A stretch of DNA of 64,000 bases from Nocardia araoensis NBRC 100135 (GCF_000308435.1 NZ_BAFR01000174.1:1-64000); one strand, 5' to 3'; shown: positions 49,615 to 59,077, numbered from the stretch's first letter. A program made the numbers and translations. Notes: generated by a model from the sequence alone, not told the origin.

Positions 49615-50985
49615 GTGCTGGATGACCTCCCCCTCGACCTCGATCGCGACCTGGCGCAACCGCTGTCGGTGCAGATCGCGGACCAACTGCGCCACGCGGC
49701 GACCAGCGGACCGCTGCGCGGCGGCGACCGGCTGCCGTCCACCCGTGCGCTGGCCGGGCGGCTGGGCGTGAGCCGGACCGTGGTCGCCGCCGCCTACGAC
49801 CAATTGCACGCGGAAGGCTGGCTCAGCGGCCGACGCGGCTCCGGCACCTACCTGACGACCGCGCCGGCCGCCGCGCCGGCGCGCCTCGATCCCGTGCACG
49901 ACACGGACACCGCGCCAGAACTGTTCGACCTCGCTCCGGGCGCGCCGTGCGTCGACGCCATCGATCCGGCCGCGTGGCGGCGGGCTTGGCGCGCCGCGGC
50001 GGATCATTCTCCGCTCGTGCGCAAAGACCGCGCGGGCGAACCGGAGTTCCGCACGGCGGTCACCGAGCATTTACTGCGCCACCGCGGCATCGGCGCGAGC
50101 AGCGACACCGTGCTGCTCGCCACCGCCGGGACCAGCTCGGCTGTCGGAGAACTGGCGGCTGCGCTGCTGCGCCCGGGCGATGCCGTCGCCATGGAGGATC
50201 CGGGCTACCAGCGCGCCGCCGGGGCATTCGCGGCGGCCGGTCTCGAGGTCGTTCCCGTCCCCGTCGACGCGCACGGACTGCGCGTCGACCTGCTGCCTTC
50301 CCGGATCAAAGCGGTGTATTGCACTCCCGCGCACCAGTTTCCGCTCGGCGCGCGGATGCCCGCGGCGCGGCGGGTCGAGCTGGTCGAGCATGCGCGCCGC
50401 CGCGGGATCTTCGTCATCGAAGACGACTACGACGGCGAATTGCGCTACGACACCGCGCCGCTGCCGCTGTTGGCCACCATGGCTCCCGACGTGGTCGTCC
50501 ACTTGGGCACGATGAGCAAGATCCTGTCCCCCAGCCTCGGCGTCGGCTGGTTGCTGGCCGCTCCGGAGATCGCCGCGGCGGTGCTCGACCACCGCGAGCG
50601 CACCGGCACCGGCCCCAGTCCGGCGGGCCAGCGCGTGCTGGTCGCCTTCGCCGCGCACGGTGATCTGGCCCGGCACCTGCGCAGGCTGCGTCGCGCGCTG
50701 CCGCCGCGCCGGGCGCTGGTGGTGACCGAGCTGCGCCGCCGCGGACTCGACGTGCTCGGCGACGACGCGGGTTCGCACGTGGTCGTGCCGGTGGAGTCTG
50801 CCGAAGCCGAGCGGCGGGTGGTCGCGGAAGGCCTTGCCCGTGGTGTCGCGCTCGATGGCCTGGCCAGACACCACCTCGGATCCCGCCGCAGCCACTTCGG
50901 CGTCGCTCTCGGCTACACGGCGCTGCCCTGGCCGGAACTCGCCACGGCCGTCCCGCGGGCCGCCGCGTGCCTCGCCCAGCCGTAG
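49615..50985 (+). CDS. MocR/PdxR-type regulator (GntR-HTH fused to aminotransferase domain)
   Basis: A 456-residue fusion: GntR winged helix at residues 15-80 (LPSTRALAGRLGVSRTVVAA) and a fold-type I aminotransferase domain to the end. PLP-binding features: Asp in EDDYDGELRYD and the Schiff-base Lys in LGTMSKILSPSLGVGW. PLP or an amino compound is the likely effector, as for PdxR and GabR. GTG start at 49615 with GAGGAGG upstream. Divergent from a PNPOx-fold gene. Confidence 0.92.
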   Translation: MLDDLPLDLDRDLAQPLSVQIADQLRHAATSGPLRGGDRLPSTRALAGRLGVSRTVVAAAYDQLHAEGWLSGRRGSGTYLTTAPAAAPARLDPVHDTDTAPELFDLAPGAPCVDAIDPAAWRRAWRAAADHSPLVRKDRAGEPEFRTAVTEHLLRHRGIGASSDTVLLATAGTSSAVGELAAALLRPGDAVAMEDPGYQRAAGAFAAAGLEVVPVPVDAHGLRVDLLPSRIKAVYCTPAHQFPLGARMPAARRVELVEHARRRGIFVIEDDYDGELRYDTAPLPLLATMAPDVVVHLGTMSKILSPSLGVGWLLAAPEIAAAVLDHRERTGTGPSPAGQRVLVAFAAHGDLARHLRRLRRALPPRRALVVTELRRRGLDVLGDDAGSHVVVPVESAEAERRVVAEGLARGVALDGLARHHLGSRRSHFGVALGYTALPWPELATAVPRAAACLAQP

Positions 50986-50990
50986 CATGG

Positions 50991-51133
50991 TCGGCACGAG
51001 CGGTCAGGCTCGGAGGCGGTAGCGCAGCGTGACCACGTAGGGTCCCGCACATCCCGGAATCGGATCGGCACGAGCGATCGGGCCCGGAGGCGGTAGCGCA
51101 GCGTGACCACGCAGGGCCCCGCACATGCCGGAA
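50991..51133. repeat. 69-bp tandem duplication upstream of DUF2630 gene
   Basis: Copies at 50991-51059 and 51065-51133 (period 74) are nearly identical; each begins TCGGCACGAGCG and contains CGGAGGCGGTAGCGCAGCGTG and CCCGCACAT. The second copy supplies the GGAAAGGA ribosome-binding region of the DUF2630 gene, so the duplication moved the promoter or leader of that gene. Confidence 0.8.
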
Positions 51134-51143
51134 AGGACAGAGC

Positions 51144-51389
51144 ATGACCGAGCAGGACATCTTGGCGCGTATCAAGGAGCTGGTCGACCAGGAGCACGAG
51201 CTGCGCTCCCAGGCCACCCGCGGCGAATTGGACCCGAAGGCCGAACGCCAGCGCCTGGCCGAACTGGAAGTGATGCTGGATCAGGCCTGGGACCTGCTGC
51301 GTCATCGCCGGGCGCGGATCGACCAGGGCCAGTCCCCTGACGCGGCCCAGGCCAATCCGGTGTCGCAGGTCGAGGGCTACCTCCAGTAG
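51144..51389 (+). CDS. DUF2630 protein
   Basis: An 81-residue, mostly helical protein with the DUF2630 core MTEQDILARIKELVDQEHEL and LEVMLDQAWDLLRHRRARID, ending NPVSQVEGYLQ. Two long amphipathic helices suggest a coiled-coil hairpin. Function unknown. GGAAAGGACAG precedes the ATG. It starts right after a tandem duplication and sits 8 bases before an FAD-dependent oxidoreductase gene, likely in the same transcript. Confidence 0.88.
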   Translation: MTEQDILARIKELVDQEHELRSQATRGELDPKAERQRLAELEVMLDQAWDLLRHRRARIDQGQSPDAAQANPVSQVEGYLQ

Positions 51390-51397
51390 GCGCGGCG

Positions 51398-52834
51398 ATG
51401 TCGAGCACACCGACCGACTACGACGTCATCGTGATCGGCGGCGGACCCGCCGGCGAGAACGCCGCCGCCTACGCCGTCGCGGGCAGCGATCGCACGGCCG
51501 CCATCGTGGAACGTGAACTCGTCGGCGGCGAATGTTCCTATTGGGCCTGCATCCCCAGCAAAGCGCTGTTGCGGCCGGGCCACGTGCTCGCGGCCGCGCG
51601 GGCGATGCCGGGGATTTCGGCCACCGGCCTCGACGTCGAGGCGGTACTGCGGCGGCGCGACGCCTTCGTGCACGACCATGACGATTCCTCCCAGGTCGAC
51701 TGGGCGCGGGGCAACCGCATCGACGTGGTGCGCGGCACCGGACGCCTGACCGGCACGCGCTCGGTCGAGGTCGACGGGCGGCAGCTGCGCGCCCGGCATG
51801 CCGTGGTGCTGGCCACCGGCACCACCGCGAACGTGCCCGACGTGCCCGGCCTTCGCGCCGCGCTGCCGTGGATTTCCCGCGACGCTACCAACCTGCACGA
51901 GGTCCCGCGCCGGGTCGCCGTGGTCGGCGGCGGCGTGGTGGCCTGCGAGGCGGCGACTTGGCTGGCCGCGCTCGGGGCCGAAGTCACCCTGCTGGTACGC
52001 GGCTCGGCACTGCTGGCCGCGAACGAGCCGTTCGCGGGCGAACGGGTGGCGGCGGCGCTGACCGGCGCGGGCGTGCGAGTGCGCTTCCGCACCGAGCCCA
52101 CCGCCGTCGAACGCCCGGCCGCGAAGGACACCGGTGAAGGTCGGATCCACGGCGGTCCCGTGACGGTCCAGCTGCGCGGTCCCGAGGGCGAATCGATGCT
52201 GGAGGTGGACGAGATCGTGGTGGCGGCCGGACGCGCGCCCGCCACGGAAGGGCTGGGCCTGGACACGGTAGGGCTGTCCGACGGTTACGTCGCGGTCGAC
52301 GACCACCTCACGGCGCGCGATGTCGACGGCGAGTGGCTGTATGTGGTCGGCGACCTCAACCACCGCGCCGCACTGACACACATGGGCAAGTACCAGGGCC
52401 GGGTGTGCGGCGACGTGATCGCGGCGCGGGCCGAGGGCAAGCCGCTGGCGGATCCGCGGTTCGTGGCGAGTTCCGATCACGGCAAGGTGCCGCAGGTGGT
52501 GTTCACCGCACCCGAGGTCGCGTCGGTCGGCCTGACCGAAGCCGCGGCCAGGGACGCGGGGCGCTCGGTGGAGACCGTCGAACTCGATATCGACGTGGCC
52601 GGGTCGGCGCTGTCCCGCGACGACTACGCGGGCCATGCGAAACTGGTGATCGACAGCGCCACCGACACATTGGTCGGCGCCACCTTCGTCGGCCCCGAGG
52701 TCGGCGAGCAACTGCACGCGGCGACGATCGCGGTGGTCGGCAGGGTGCCGCTGTCCGCTCTCTGGCACGCCGTGCCTGCCTACCCGGCGGTCAGCGAGTT
52801 CTGGTTGCGCCTGTTGGAGGCGCGGCGCGCGTAG
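51398..52834 (+). CDS. FAD-dependent pyridine nucleotide-disulfide oxidoreductase
   Basis: A 478-residue class I flavoprotein reductase: FAD-binding GGGPAGENAAAYA near the N-terminus, redox disulfide C46-x4-C51 in GGECSYWACIPSKALL, NAD(P) site VAVVGGGVVACEAATWLAAL (20 residues), and DHLTARDVDGEWLYVVGDL. At the C-terminus the dimer-interface base pair motif is altered: WHAVPAYPAVSEFW where lipoamide and mercuric reductases have HxHPTxSE, so the usual His may be displaced. Substrate unknown; not a typical Lpd. Follows DUF2630 by 8 bases. Confidence 0.87.
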   Translation: MSSTPTDYDVIVIGGGPAGENAAAYAVAGSDRTAAIVERELVGGECSYWACIPSKALLRPGHVLAAARAMPGISATGLDVEAVLRRRDAFVHDHDDSSQVDWARGNRIDVVRGTGRLTGTRSVEVDGRQLRARHAVVLATGTTANVPDVPGLRAALPWISRDATNLHEVPRRVAVVGGGVVACEAATWLAALGAEVTLLVRGSALLAANEPFAGERVAAALTGAGVRVRFRTEPTAVERPAAKDTGEGRIHGGPVTVQLRGPEGESMLEVDEIVVAAGRAPATEGLGLDTVGLSDGYVAVDDHLTARDVDGEWLYVVGDLNHRAALTHMGKYQGRVCGDVIAARAEGKPLADPRFVASSDHGKVPQVVFTAPEVASVGLTEAAARDAGRSVETVELDIDVAGSALSRDDYAGHAKLVIDSATDTLVGATFVGPEVGEQLHAATIAVVGRVPLSALWHAVPAYPAVSEFWLRLLEARRA

Positions 52835-52847
52835 CTACCATTCGAAG

Positions 52848-54356
52848 ATGGTGGCAACAACGGATATCGCGACCGCCGACGGCATCGTCCGCGGTCGCCG
52901 GGGCCGCCGCGTCCTGCGCTGGCGGTCCATTCCCTACGCGGCTCCTCCGCTCGGGGACCTGCGGTTTCGCGCTCCACAGCCGGTCGAACCATGGTCCGGC
53001 GTGCGGGCCGCGACGGACTTCACCTCCGCGGCGATGCAACATCGTTCCGGCGCCCGGATCGGGCCGCGCGCCTACCAGCCGACCAGCGAGGACGCGCTGA
53101 CACTCAATGTCACCGCGCCCGCGACGCCGGCGGCGGGGCCTCGTCCGGTACTGGTGTTCATCCACGGCGGCGGCTATCTCATCGGGACTTCCGCGCTCGG
53201 GCTGTACTCCGGCGCGCGGTTGGCGCTGCGCGGCGACGTGGTGGTGGTCTCGCTGAACTACCGGCTTGGCGCGTTCGGCTATGTCGACTTCAGCGAGTTC
53301 GGCACCGCGCAAGAACCGTTCGACTCCAACCTCGGCTTGCGCGATCAGCTCGCCGCATTGGAGTGGGTGCGCACCAATATCGCGGCCTTCGGCGGCGATC
53401 CCGGCAATGTGACGATCTTCGGCGAATCGGCCGGCGCGCACGCCGTACTCGGCCTGCTGGCCACCCCGGCGTCCAAAGGCCTGTTCCACCGAGCCATTTC
53501 CCAGAGCCCGCCCGCCGACTGGGCGGTGACCGCCGAGGAAGCCCGCGGCTTCGCGCGCCGCTGTGTGGCCGCGCTGGGCGCAACGCCGGACACCGCGCAC
53601 ACCGCCCTGCGCACCGCGGGCGCGAACGACATCCGCCGTGCGGTCGATCGCACCATCGCACAGGTGATACGGGAGCAGCCCGGCGCTTTTCCGGTGTGCC
53701 CTGTGGTGGACGGCGAGTTCCTGCCGGTTTCCCCGGTCGACGCGATCACCGACGGCTCCGCGCACCGGGTGCCGCTGATCATCGGCACCAACCGCGACGA
53801 GGGCACGCTGTTCGCCAGGTTCGCCGACGAACTGCCCACCACCCCGGACCGGCTGCGCTCGGCGCTCGGTAACTCCACCGAGGCCGAGTCCAGGATCAAG
53901 GCGGCGTATCCCGGCTATCCCCAGCCGAAGGCCGCGGTGCGGGCGGGCGGCGACTACACCTTCTGGCGTCCTTCGGTGACGGTCATGGAAGGTCACAGCA
54001 GGCACGCGCCGACCTACGCCTACCGTTACGACTTCGCCCCGCGCGCCCTGCAACTCGCCGGGATCGGCGCCACGCACGCGACCGATCTCATTCCGGTCTT
54101 CGGCGTGACCGATACTCCTATCGGCCGGGCCTTCACCGCCGCGGGCGGTAGGCGCGGACTGCGGGCGGTCACCGATCAGTTCCAGGACAACTGGCTGGCT
54201 TTCGCGCGCACCGGAGCTCCGCTGCCGTCCTGGCCCGCTTATACGGAGGCCCGCAGGTCCACCCTGATCATCGACTACCCCACGCGCGTGGAACACGACC
54301 CGGACCGGGAGAAACGACTCGCCTGGCAGGGCGTGCGGGTCCCGACGCTGACCTGA
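52848..54356 (+). CDS. Carboxylesterase type B family protein
   Basis: A 502-residue alpha/beta hydrolase of the type B esterase family. N-terminal GIVRGRRGRRVLRWRSIPYA, oxyanion hole IHGGGYLIGT, nucleophile Ser in IFGESAGAHAVLGLL, acid in the NRDEGTLFA region and His near GATHATDLIPVF. No signal peptide, so intracellular. ATG at 52848 has TACCAT 6 bases upstream (leaderless). Substrate not predictable. Confidence 0.9.
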   Translation: MVATTDIATADGIVRGRRGRRVLRWRSIPYAAPPLGDLRFRAPQPVEPWSGVRAATDFTSAAMQHRSGARIGPRAYQPTSEDALTLNVTAPATPAAGPRPVLVFIHGGGYLIGTSALGLYSGARLALRGDVVVVSLNYRLGAFGYVDFSEFGTAQEPFDSNLGLRDQLAALEWVRTNIAAFGGDPGNVTIFGESAGAHAVLGLLATPASKGLFHRAISQSPPADWAVTAEEARGFARRCVAALGATPDTAHTALRTAGANDIRRAVDRTIAQVIREQPGAFPVCPVVDGEFLPVSPVDAITDGSAHRVPLIIGTNRDEGTLFARFADELPTTPDRLRSALGNSTEAESRIKAAYPGYPQPKAAVRAGGDYTFWRPSVTVMEGHSRHAPTYAYRYDFAPRALQLAGIGATHATDLIPVFGVTDTPIGRAFTAAGGRRGLRAVTDQFQDNWLAFARTGAPLPSWPAYTEARRSTLIIDYPTRVEHDPDREKRLAWQGVRVPTLT

Positions 54357-54365
54357 GCCGGGCAG

Positions 54366-55235
54366 CTACTTCAGCAAGCGCGACATCCGCCGGTCCGCGA
54401 GGACCTTGCCACCGGTCTGACAGGTGGGGCAGTACTGGAAGGACCGTTCGGCGTAGGAGACCTCGCGGACCGTGTCGCCGCAGACCGGGCAGGGTTGCCC
54501 GGTCCTGGCGTGCACCCGCATACCGGAGCGCTTCTCGCCTTTGAGGCGAGCGGCGTCCTGGCCGACCGAGCGTTGCACCGCGTCGGTGAGCACCGTGCGC
54601 ATGGCGGTGTACAGCTCGGCCACCTTGTCGGCCGGGAGGGTCTTGGTGTTCGCGAACGGCGAGATCCGCGCGGTGTGCAGGATCTCGTCGGAGTAGGCGT
54701 TACCGACGCCCGCCAGCAGCGCTTGGTCCACGAGCGCGGTCTTGATCCGCTGGGAGGTGCCGTGCAGGATGTCGGCGAACTGCGCCTCGGTCACCTCCAG
54801 CGCGTCGGGTCCGAGTCGCGCGATGCCGGGCACCGCCTTCGGGTCCGCCACCACGTACACCGCGAGCCGCTTCTTCGTGCCCGCCTCGGTGAGGTCGAAC
54901 GCGGGCGTCGCCCCTTCGGGCGTGAAGAAGTGCACCCGCAATGCCAGCGGGCTCTTGCCGCCCGGCTTGGGCGGCGTGGGACTCGGGTCGTCGATCCAGC
55001 GCAGCCATCCACCGCGCGACAGGTGCGTGACCAGCCACAACCCGTCGCATTCCAATCCGAGGAATTTGCCCCAGCGGCCCGCGCCGGTGACGTCTCGACC
55101 CGACAGTGCGGTGACCGGGGGCTCGAACGTCTTGACGGCGCTCAGCGCGGCCACGTCGACACGGCCGACGACGGCGCCGACCGCATGCTCCCGAAGGAAC
55201 TGAGCCAACGCCTCCACTTCCGGTAGCTCGGGCAC
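54366..55235 (-). CDS. Fpg/Nei family DNA glycosylase
   Basis: A 289-residue base-excision repair enzyme. The GTG at 55235 gives V-PELPEVEALAQFL, so processing exposes the catalytic N-terminal Pro. Other features: KFLGLECDGLWLVTHLSRGG, the helix-two-turn-helix GVGNAYSDEILHTARISPFA (20 residues) and the C-terminal zinc finger CPVC...CPTCQTGGKVLADR. It removes oxidised bases and nicks the strand. TAGTCT lies 7 bases upstream of the GTG (leaderless). A longer frame from 55265 would hide the catalytic Pro and is rejected. Confidence 0.92.
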   Translation of the reverse strand: MPELPEVEALAQFLREHAVGAVVGRVDVAALSAVKTFEPPVTALSGRDVTGAGRWGKFLGLECDGLWLVTHLSRGGWLRWIDDPSPTPPKPGGKSPLALRVHFFTPEGATPAFDLTEAGTKKRLAVYVVADPKAVPGIARLGPDALEVTEAQFADILHGTSQRIKTALVDQALLAGVGNAYSDEILHTARISPFANTKTLPADKVAELYTAMRTVLTDAVQRSVGQDAARLKGEKRSGMRVHARTGQPCPVCGDTVREVSYAERSFQYCPTCQTGGKVLADRRMSRLLK

Positions 55236-55295
55236 GGGGTTCAGACTACCCAGCCCTACCGACAACCTGCCGGTTCTCGCGCGGAAGCGGGCCGC

Positions 55296-56039
55296 TCACC
55301 TCCCCCGGCGCAGCAAATAGATATCCATGATCCAGCCCTTCCGGTCGCGCAGCTCGGCGCGACGCCGGACGATCTGCTCCCCCACCTCGGCCAGCGGCCC
55401 CTCGATCAACGTCTCGTCCGGCATGCCGAGGTAGGCGCCCCACCAGATGTGCACGTCCGCGTCCGGGATCGCGGTGAACGAGCAGTCGCCGTCCAACATC
55501 ACCAGCGCGTTCTCGGCACCGAGTCCCTCCTCGCGCAGACGGCGGCCGGTGGTGATGCGCACCGGTTCGCCGATGCCGTGCAGCACGATCCGATGCCGCG
55601 CGGCCAGTGCCTGCGCGCTGGTGATGCCGGGAACGACCTCGTAGTCGAAACTCACCACGCCCCGGGCGAGCACCCGCTCGATCATCCGCAGCGTGCTGTC
55701 ATACAGCGCGGGATCACCCCAGACCAGGATGCCGCCGACGCCGTCGGCCGCGGCGAACGCCGATTCCAGCACCGCCGAGCGGCGATCGTGCCAGTCGTCG
55801 ACCACGTCCAGGTAATCGGCGGGGGTGCGGTCCCGCGGCGGGTCGGCGATCGGCACGATCCGGTACGGCCGATCCATGTGCTCGGCCAGGATCGCCGTCC
55901 GCACGTCGACCAGTTCCCGCTTGGCCTCGCCCTTGCCGATGACGAAGAACGTCTCGACCTGCCGCATCGCCTTGACCGCCTGCACGGTGACCTGGTCGGG
56001 GTCGCCCGCACCGATGCCGATCACGTAGAGCTTGCGCAT
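55296..56039 (-). CDS. cobF: CobF-like precorrin-6A synthase (deacetylating)
   Basis: A 247-residue SAM-dependent methyltransferase of the tetrapyrrole methylase family. MRKLYVIGIGAGDPDQVTVQ (20 residues) opens it; GGILVWGDPALYDST and YEVVPGITSAQALAARH are SAM-site motifs. CobF methylates C-1 of precorrin-5 with loss of acetyl in aerobic cobalamin synthesis. No other cob gene is near, which is also the case for cobF in mycobacteria. Expression signals not evident. Confidence 0.92.
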   Translation of the reverse strand: MRKLYVIGIGAGDPDQVTVQAVKAMRQVETFFVIGKGEAKRELVDVRTAILAEHMDRPYRIVPIADPPRDRTPADYLDVVDDWHDRRSAVLESAFAAADGVGGILVWGDPALYDSTLRMIERVLARGVVSFDYEVVPGITSAQALAARHRIVLHGIGEPVRITTGRRLREEGLGAENALVMLDGDCSFTAIPDADVHIWWGAYLGMPDETLIEGPLAEVGEQIVRRRAELRDRKGWIMDIYLLRRGR

Positions 56040-56136
56040 GGGCTCGAGCTTGCCAGGGCCGCGGCGGACCGCGTGGTTCGGGACGCGCCCGATCGGCTCG
56101 CCGAGTGTTCGAGCGCGAAGACTAGAGTTGCCAGAC

Positions 56137-56964
56137 GTGGCTCATGACGCGCTCGCTCCGGCATCGGCTCCCGACACCCAGTACGAGGACCTGTTGCGGC
56201 TGGTGCTGGCGTCCGGCACGAAGAAAGCCGATCGCACCGGCACCGGAACGCGCAGCATCTTCGGCCACCAATTGCGCTACGACCTCGCGGCGGGCTTCCC
56301 GCTGATCACCACGAAGAAGGTGCATCTCAAGTCGATCGTCTACGAGTTGCTGTGGTTTCTGCGCGGCGACTCCAACATCGGCTGGCTGCGCGAGCACGGC
56401 GTCTCCATCTGGGACGAATGGGCGGACGCGCACGGCGAACTCGGCCCGGTCTACGGCGTGCAGTGGCGGTCGTGGCCCGCGCCGGACGGAACGCACATCG
56501 ACCAGATCTCCCAGGTGCTGCACACGCTGCGCACCGACCCCGACTCCCGGCGCATCATCGTCTCGGCGTGGAACGTCGCCGACCTGGACAAGATGGCGCT
56601 CGCGCCCTGCCACGCGTTCTTCCAGTTCCACGTGGCCGACGGGAAACTGTCCTGCCAGCTCTACCAGCGCAGCGCCGACCTGTTCCTCGGCGTGCCGTTC
56701 AACATCGCCAGCTACGCCCTGCTGACCCACATGATCGCCCAGCAGACCGAGCTGACGCCCGGTGACTTCATCTGGACCGGCGGGGACTGCCACATCTACG
56801 ACAACCACCTCGATCAGGTCGCCGAGCAGCTCGGCCGCGACCCCTACCCGTTCCCCACGCTGCGGCTGCATCCCGCTCCGACGCTGTTCGACTACCGCTA
56901 CGAGGACGTGGAGGTAGTCGGCTACCGGCACCATCCGGCCATCAAGGCCCCGGTGGCGGTGTGA
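56137..56964 (+). CDS. thyA: Thymidylate synthase
   Basis: A 275-residue ThyA making dTMP from dUMP with methylene-THF. Motifs: TGTGTRSIFGHQLRYDL, catalytic Cys in MALAPCHAFFQFHVADGKL, LYQRSADLFLGVPFNIASYA (20 residues), GDCHIYDNH. GTG at 56137 has TAGAGT 8 bases upstream (leaderless), which decides the start against the longer frame. Its stop overlaps the folA GTG, so the dTMP cycle enzymes are made together. Confidence 0.97.
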   Translation: MAHDALAPASAPDTQYEDLLRLVLASGTKKADRTGTGTRSIFGHQLRYDLAAGFPLITTKKVHLKSIVYELLWFLRGDSNIGWLREHGVSIWDEWADAHGELGPVYGVQWRSWPAPDGTHIDQISQVLHTLRTDPDSRRIIVSAWNVADLDKMALAPCHAFFQFHVADGKLSCQLYQRSADLFLGVPFNIASYALLTHMIAQQTELTPGDFIWTGGDCHIYDNHLDQVAEQLGRDPYPFPTLRLHPAPTLFDYRYEDVEVVGYRHHPAIKAPVAV

Positions 56965-57461
56965 GCGAACGGACGGTCGGGCTGATCTGGGCGCAGACCC
57001 TGGACGGGGTGATCGGATCCGGCAACGCCATCCCTTGGCGGCTGCCCGAGGACATGGCGCACTTCAAGGACGTCACTTGGGGACACCCGGTGGTGATGGG
57101 CCGACGGACCTGGGATTCGCTGCCGCCGCGGTTCCGGCCGCTGGCCGGGCGGCGCAACATCGTGGTGACCAGACAGCCGGACTGGTCGGCCGAAGGGGCC
57201 GAGCGGGCGTCGTCGGTGCCGGAGGCGCTGGCCAGGTGCGCTCCGGACGCGGTCTGGGTGGCCGGTGGCGGCGAGATCTACCGCGCCGCGCTCGAGTTCG
57301 CGACCGACCTGCGCGTCACCGAGATCGATACCGCGGTCGATGGCGATGCCTTCGCGCCGTCGATCGGACCGGAGTGGCGGCCCGACCACCCGGAGCCGTG
57401 GCGCACCTCGGAGACCGGGCTGCGCTTCCGCATCCGGCACTACACCCGGCGGTCCGCTTAA
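56961..57461 (+). CDS. folA: Dihydrofolate reductase
   Basis: A 166-residue DHFR regenerating tetrahydrofolate with NADPH for ThyA. GLIWAQTLDGVIGSGNAIPW (20 residues) includes the NADPH loop; RLPEDMAHFKDVT carries the substrate Asp/Glu; GRRTWDSLPPRFRPLAGR binds the cofactor. Starts with GTG overlapping thyA. The arrangement is the same as in mycobacteria (thyA-dfrA). Confidence 0.97.
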   Translation: MSERTVGLIWAQTLDGVIGSGNAIPWRLPEDMAHFKDVTWGHPVVMGRRTWDSLPPRFRPLAGRRNIVVTRQPDWSAEGAERASSVPEALARCAPDAVWVAGGGEIYRAALEFATDLRVTEIDTAVDGDAFAPSIGPEWRPDHPEPWRTSETGLRFRIRHYTRRSA

Positions 57462-57634
57462 CGCGCCACGCCGAACGCCGCCCACACCGGCGGGGCCGGT
57501 GAAACCCGGCCCGCGCCGCGGCGGACTCGGGCATACTCCTCGATATGCGGGCGGCCGGACCCGCGTCCGGTCGAACGCCTCGAGCCGTTGCCAGCAGCCC
57601 GGCATCGGCTGTGATGCTCTGCGAAAGGCGGTCC

Positions 57635-57961
57635 ATGGAAAAGAAATCGCTGACTGCGGTAGCGCGCCAGCAACTGAAGCTGGCCGCCCTCGCCACGAGC
57701 GGGCGCAGTTCACAGACAATCTATGGCGGCCACACGCATACGCTGCGGCAAACGGTGGTCGGCCTGATCGCCGGGCACAGCCTGGCCGAACACGACAACA
57801 CCGGCGAGTCCACGTTGCAGGTGCTCAGCGGCACGCTGGTGCTGCTCAGCGGCGCCAACGAATGGAAAGGCTCCGAAGGCGACCTGATCGTGGTGCCCAA
57901 GGCGCGCCACAGCGTCAAGGCGATCGATGACGTCGCGTTCCTGCTGACGGTGGCGATGTAG
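57635..57961 (+). CDS. Small cupin protein
   Basis: A 108-residue single-domain cupin: YGGHTHTLRQTVVGLIAGHS with the first metal-ligand motif, and SEGDLIVVPKARHSVKAIDD with the second motif (GD...P..RHxV). Small cupins bind a metal or a small ligand, often as dioxygenases or sensors. The ATG at 57635 has AAAGGCGG upstream; the longer upstream frame is unsupported. Function unknown. Confidence 0.85.
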   Translation: MEKKSLTAVARQQLKLAALATSGRSSQTIYGGHTHTLRQTVVGLIAGHSLAEHDNTGESTLQVLSGTLVLLSGANEWKGSEGDLIVVPKARHSVKAIDDVAFLLTVAM

Positions 57962-58018
57962 CCACCACGATGCGGGTCCGCGCTCCGGCCGGACCGGCCG
58001 GGCACTAGGGTGTCGATC

Positions 58019-59077
58019 ATGGGTGAGCCGCAGCCGATCCTCGAACCGCTCACACCGTCCGCGATCTTCTTGGTCGCCACGATCGACGAGGGTGGCGAGG
58101 CGACGGTCCGCGACCTGCTCGCCGACATCACCGGCCTGCGCCGCTCGGTGGGCTTCCGCCTGCCGGGCGCGAACCTCACCTGCGTCACGTCGATCGGCTC
58201 CGACGCCTGGGACCGACTGTTCGCCGGGCCGAAACCGGCTGAGCTGCATCCATTCCCCGGTTACGTCGGCGAACGCCACACCGCGCCCGCCACTCCCGGC
58301 GACCTGCTGTTCCACATCAAGGCCGAGGTGCAGGACGCCTGCTTCGAGCTGGCCATGGCGATCGCCGACCGGTTGGCCGGTGCGGGGACGATCATCGACG
58401 AGACCGTCGGCTTCCGCTACTTCGAGCAGCGCGATCTGCTCGGTTTCGTGGACGGCACGGAGAATCCGGAAGGTCGCGCGGCCTACGCGGCGGCGCTGGT
58501 GGGCGACGAGGACCCGGAGTTCACCGGCGGCAGCTACGTGATCGTGCAGAAGTACACGCATCCACTGACGGACTGGCGCGCGCTGACGGTGGAAGAGCAG
58601 GAGCGCGTCATCGGCCGCACCAAACTGGACGACTTCGAACTCCCCGACGAGGTCAAGCCCGCCGACTCGCACGTCGAGGTCAACACGCTGATCGATCCCG
58701 ACGGCACCGAACGCCAGATCCTGCGCGGCAACATGCCCTTCGGCAGCGTGCGCGAGGGCGTGTTCGGCACCTACTACATCGCCTACGCGGCCACACCGAG
58801 CGTCACCGAACGCATGCTCACCCGCATGTTCCTCGGCACCGACGAGGCGGCTTACGACCGCATCCTGGATTTCTCCGTCGCCCACACCGGCACCTCGTTC
58901 TTCGCACCCACCGTCGATTTCCTCGACGATCTGCCGCCCGCGCCGTGGGAGGCGGCGGAATCCGCGGTGTCCGTGGACACCGACGGCGCTGGTCCCGCAG
59001 ATCTGCCCGGCATCGCCGCGCCCGCGGGCGACGGCGCCCTCGGTATCGGCTCGTTGAAAAGGAGCATCCGGTCATGA
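58019..59077 (+). CDS. Dye-decolorizing peroxidase (DyP), encapsulin cargo
   Basis: A 352-residue heme peroxidase of the DyP type. GFVDGTENPEG carries the signature GxxDG with catalytic Asp; proximal His and distal Arg regions are VNTLIDPDG and QILRGNMPFG. The C-terminus ends DGALGIGSLKRS plus three residues, matching the known encapsulin-targeting tail (DGSLGIGSLK). It is therefore loaded into the shell encoded next. ATG 58019 has TAGGGT 7 bases upstream (leaderless); the stop overlaps the shell gene ATG. Confidence 0.95.
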   Translation: MGEPQPILEPLTPSAIFLVATIDEGGEATVRDLLADITGLRRSVGFRLPGANLTCVTSIGSDAWDRLFAGPKPAELHPFPGYVGERHTAPATPGDLLFHIKAEVQDACFELAMAIADRLAGAGTIIDETVGFRYFEQRDLLGFVDGTENPEGRAAYAAALVGDEDPEFTGGSYVIVQKYTHPLTDWRALTVEEQERVIGRTKLDDFELPDEVKPADSHVEVNTLIDPDGTERQILRGNMPFGSVREGVFGTYYIAYAATPSVTERMLTRMFLGTDEAAYDRILDFSVAHTGTSFFAPTVDFLDDLPPAPWEAAESAVSVDTDGAGPADLPGIAAPAGDGALGIGSLKRSIRS

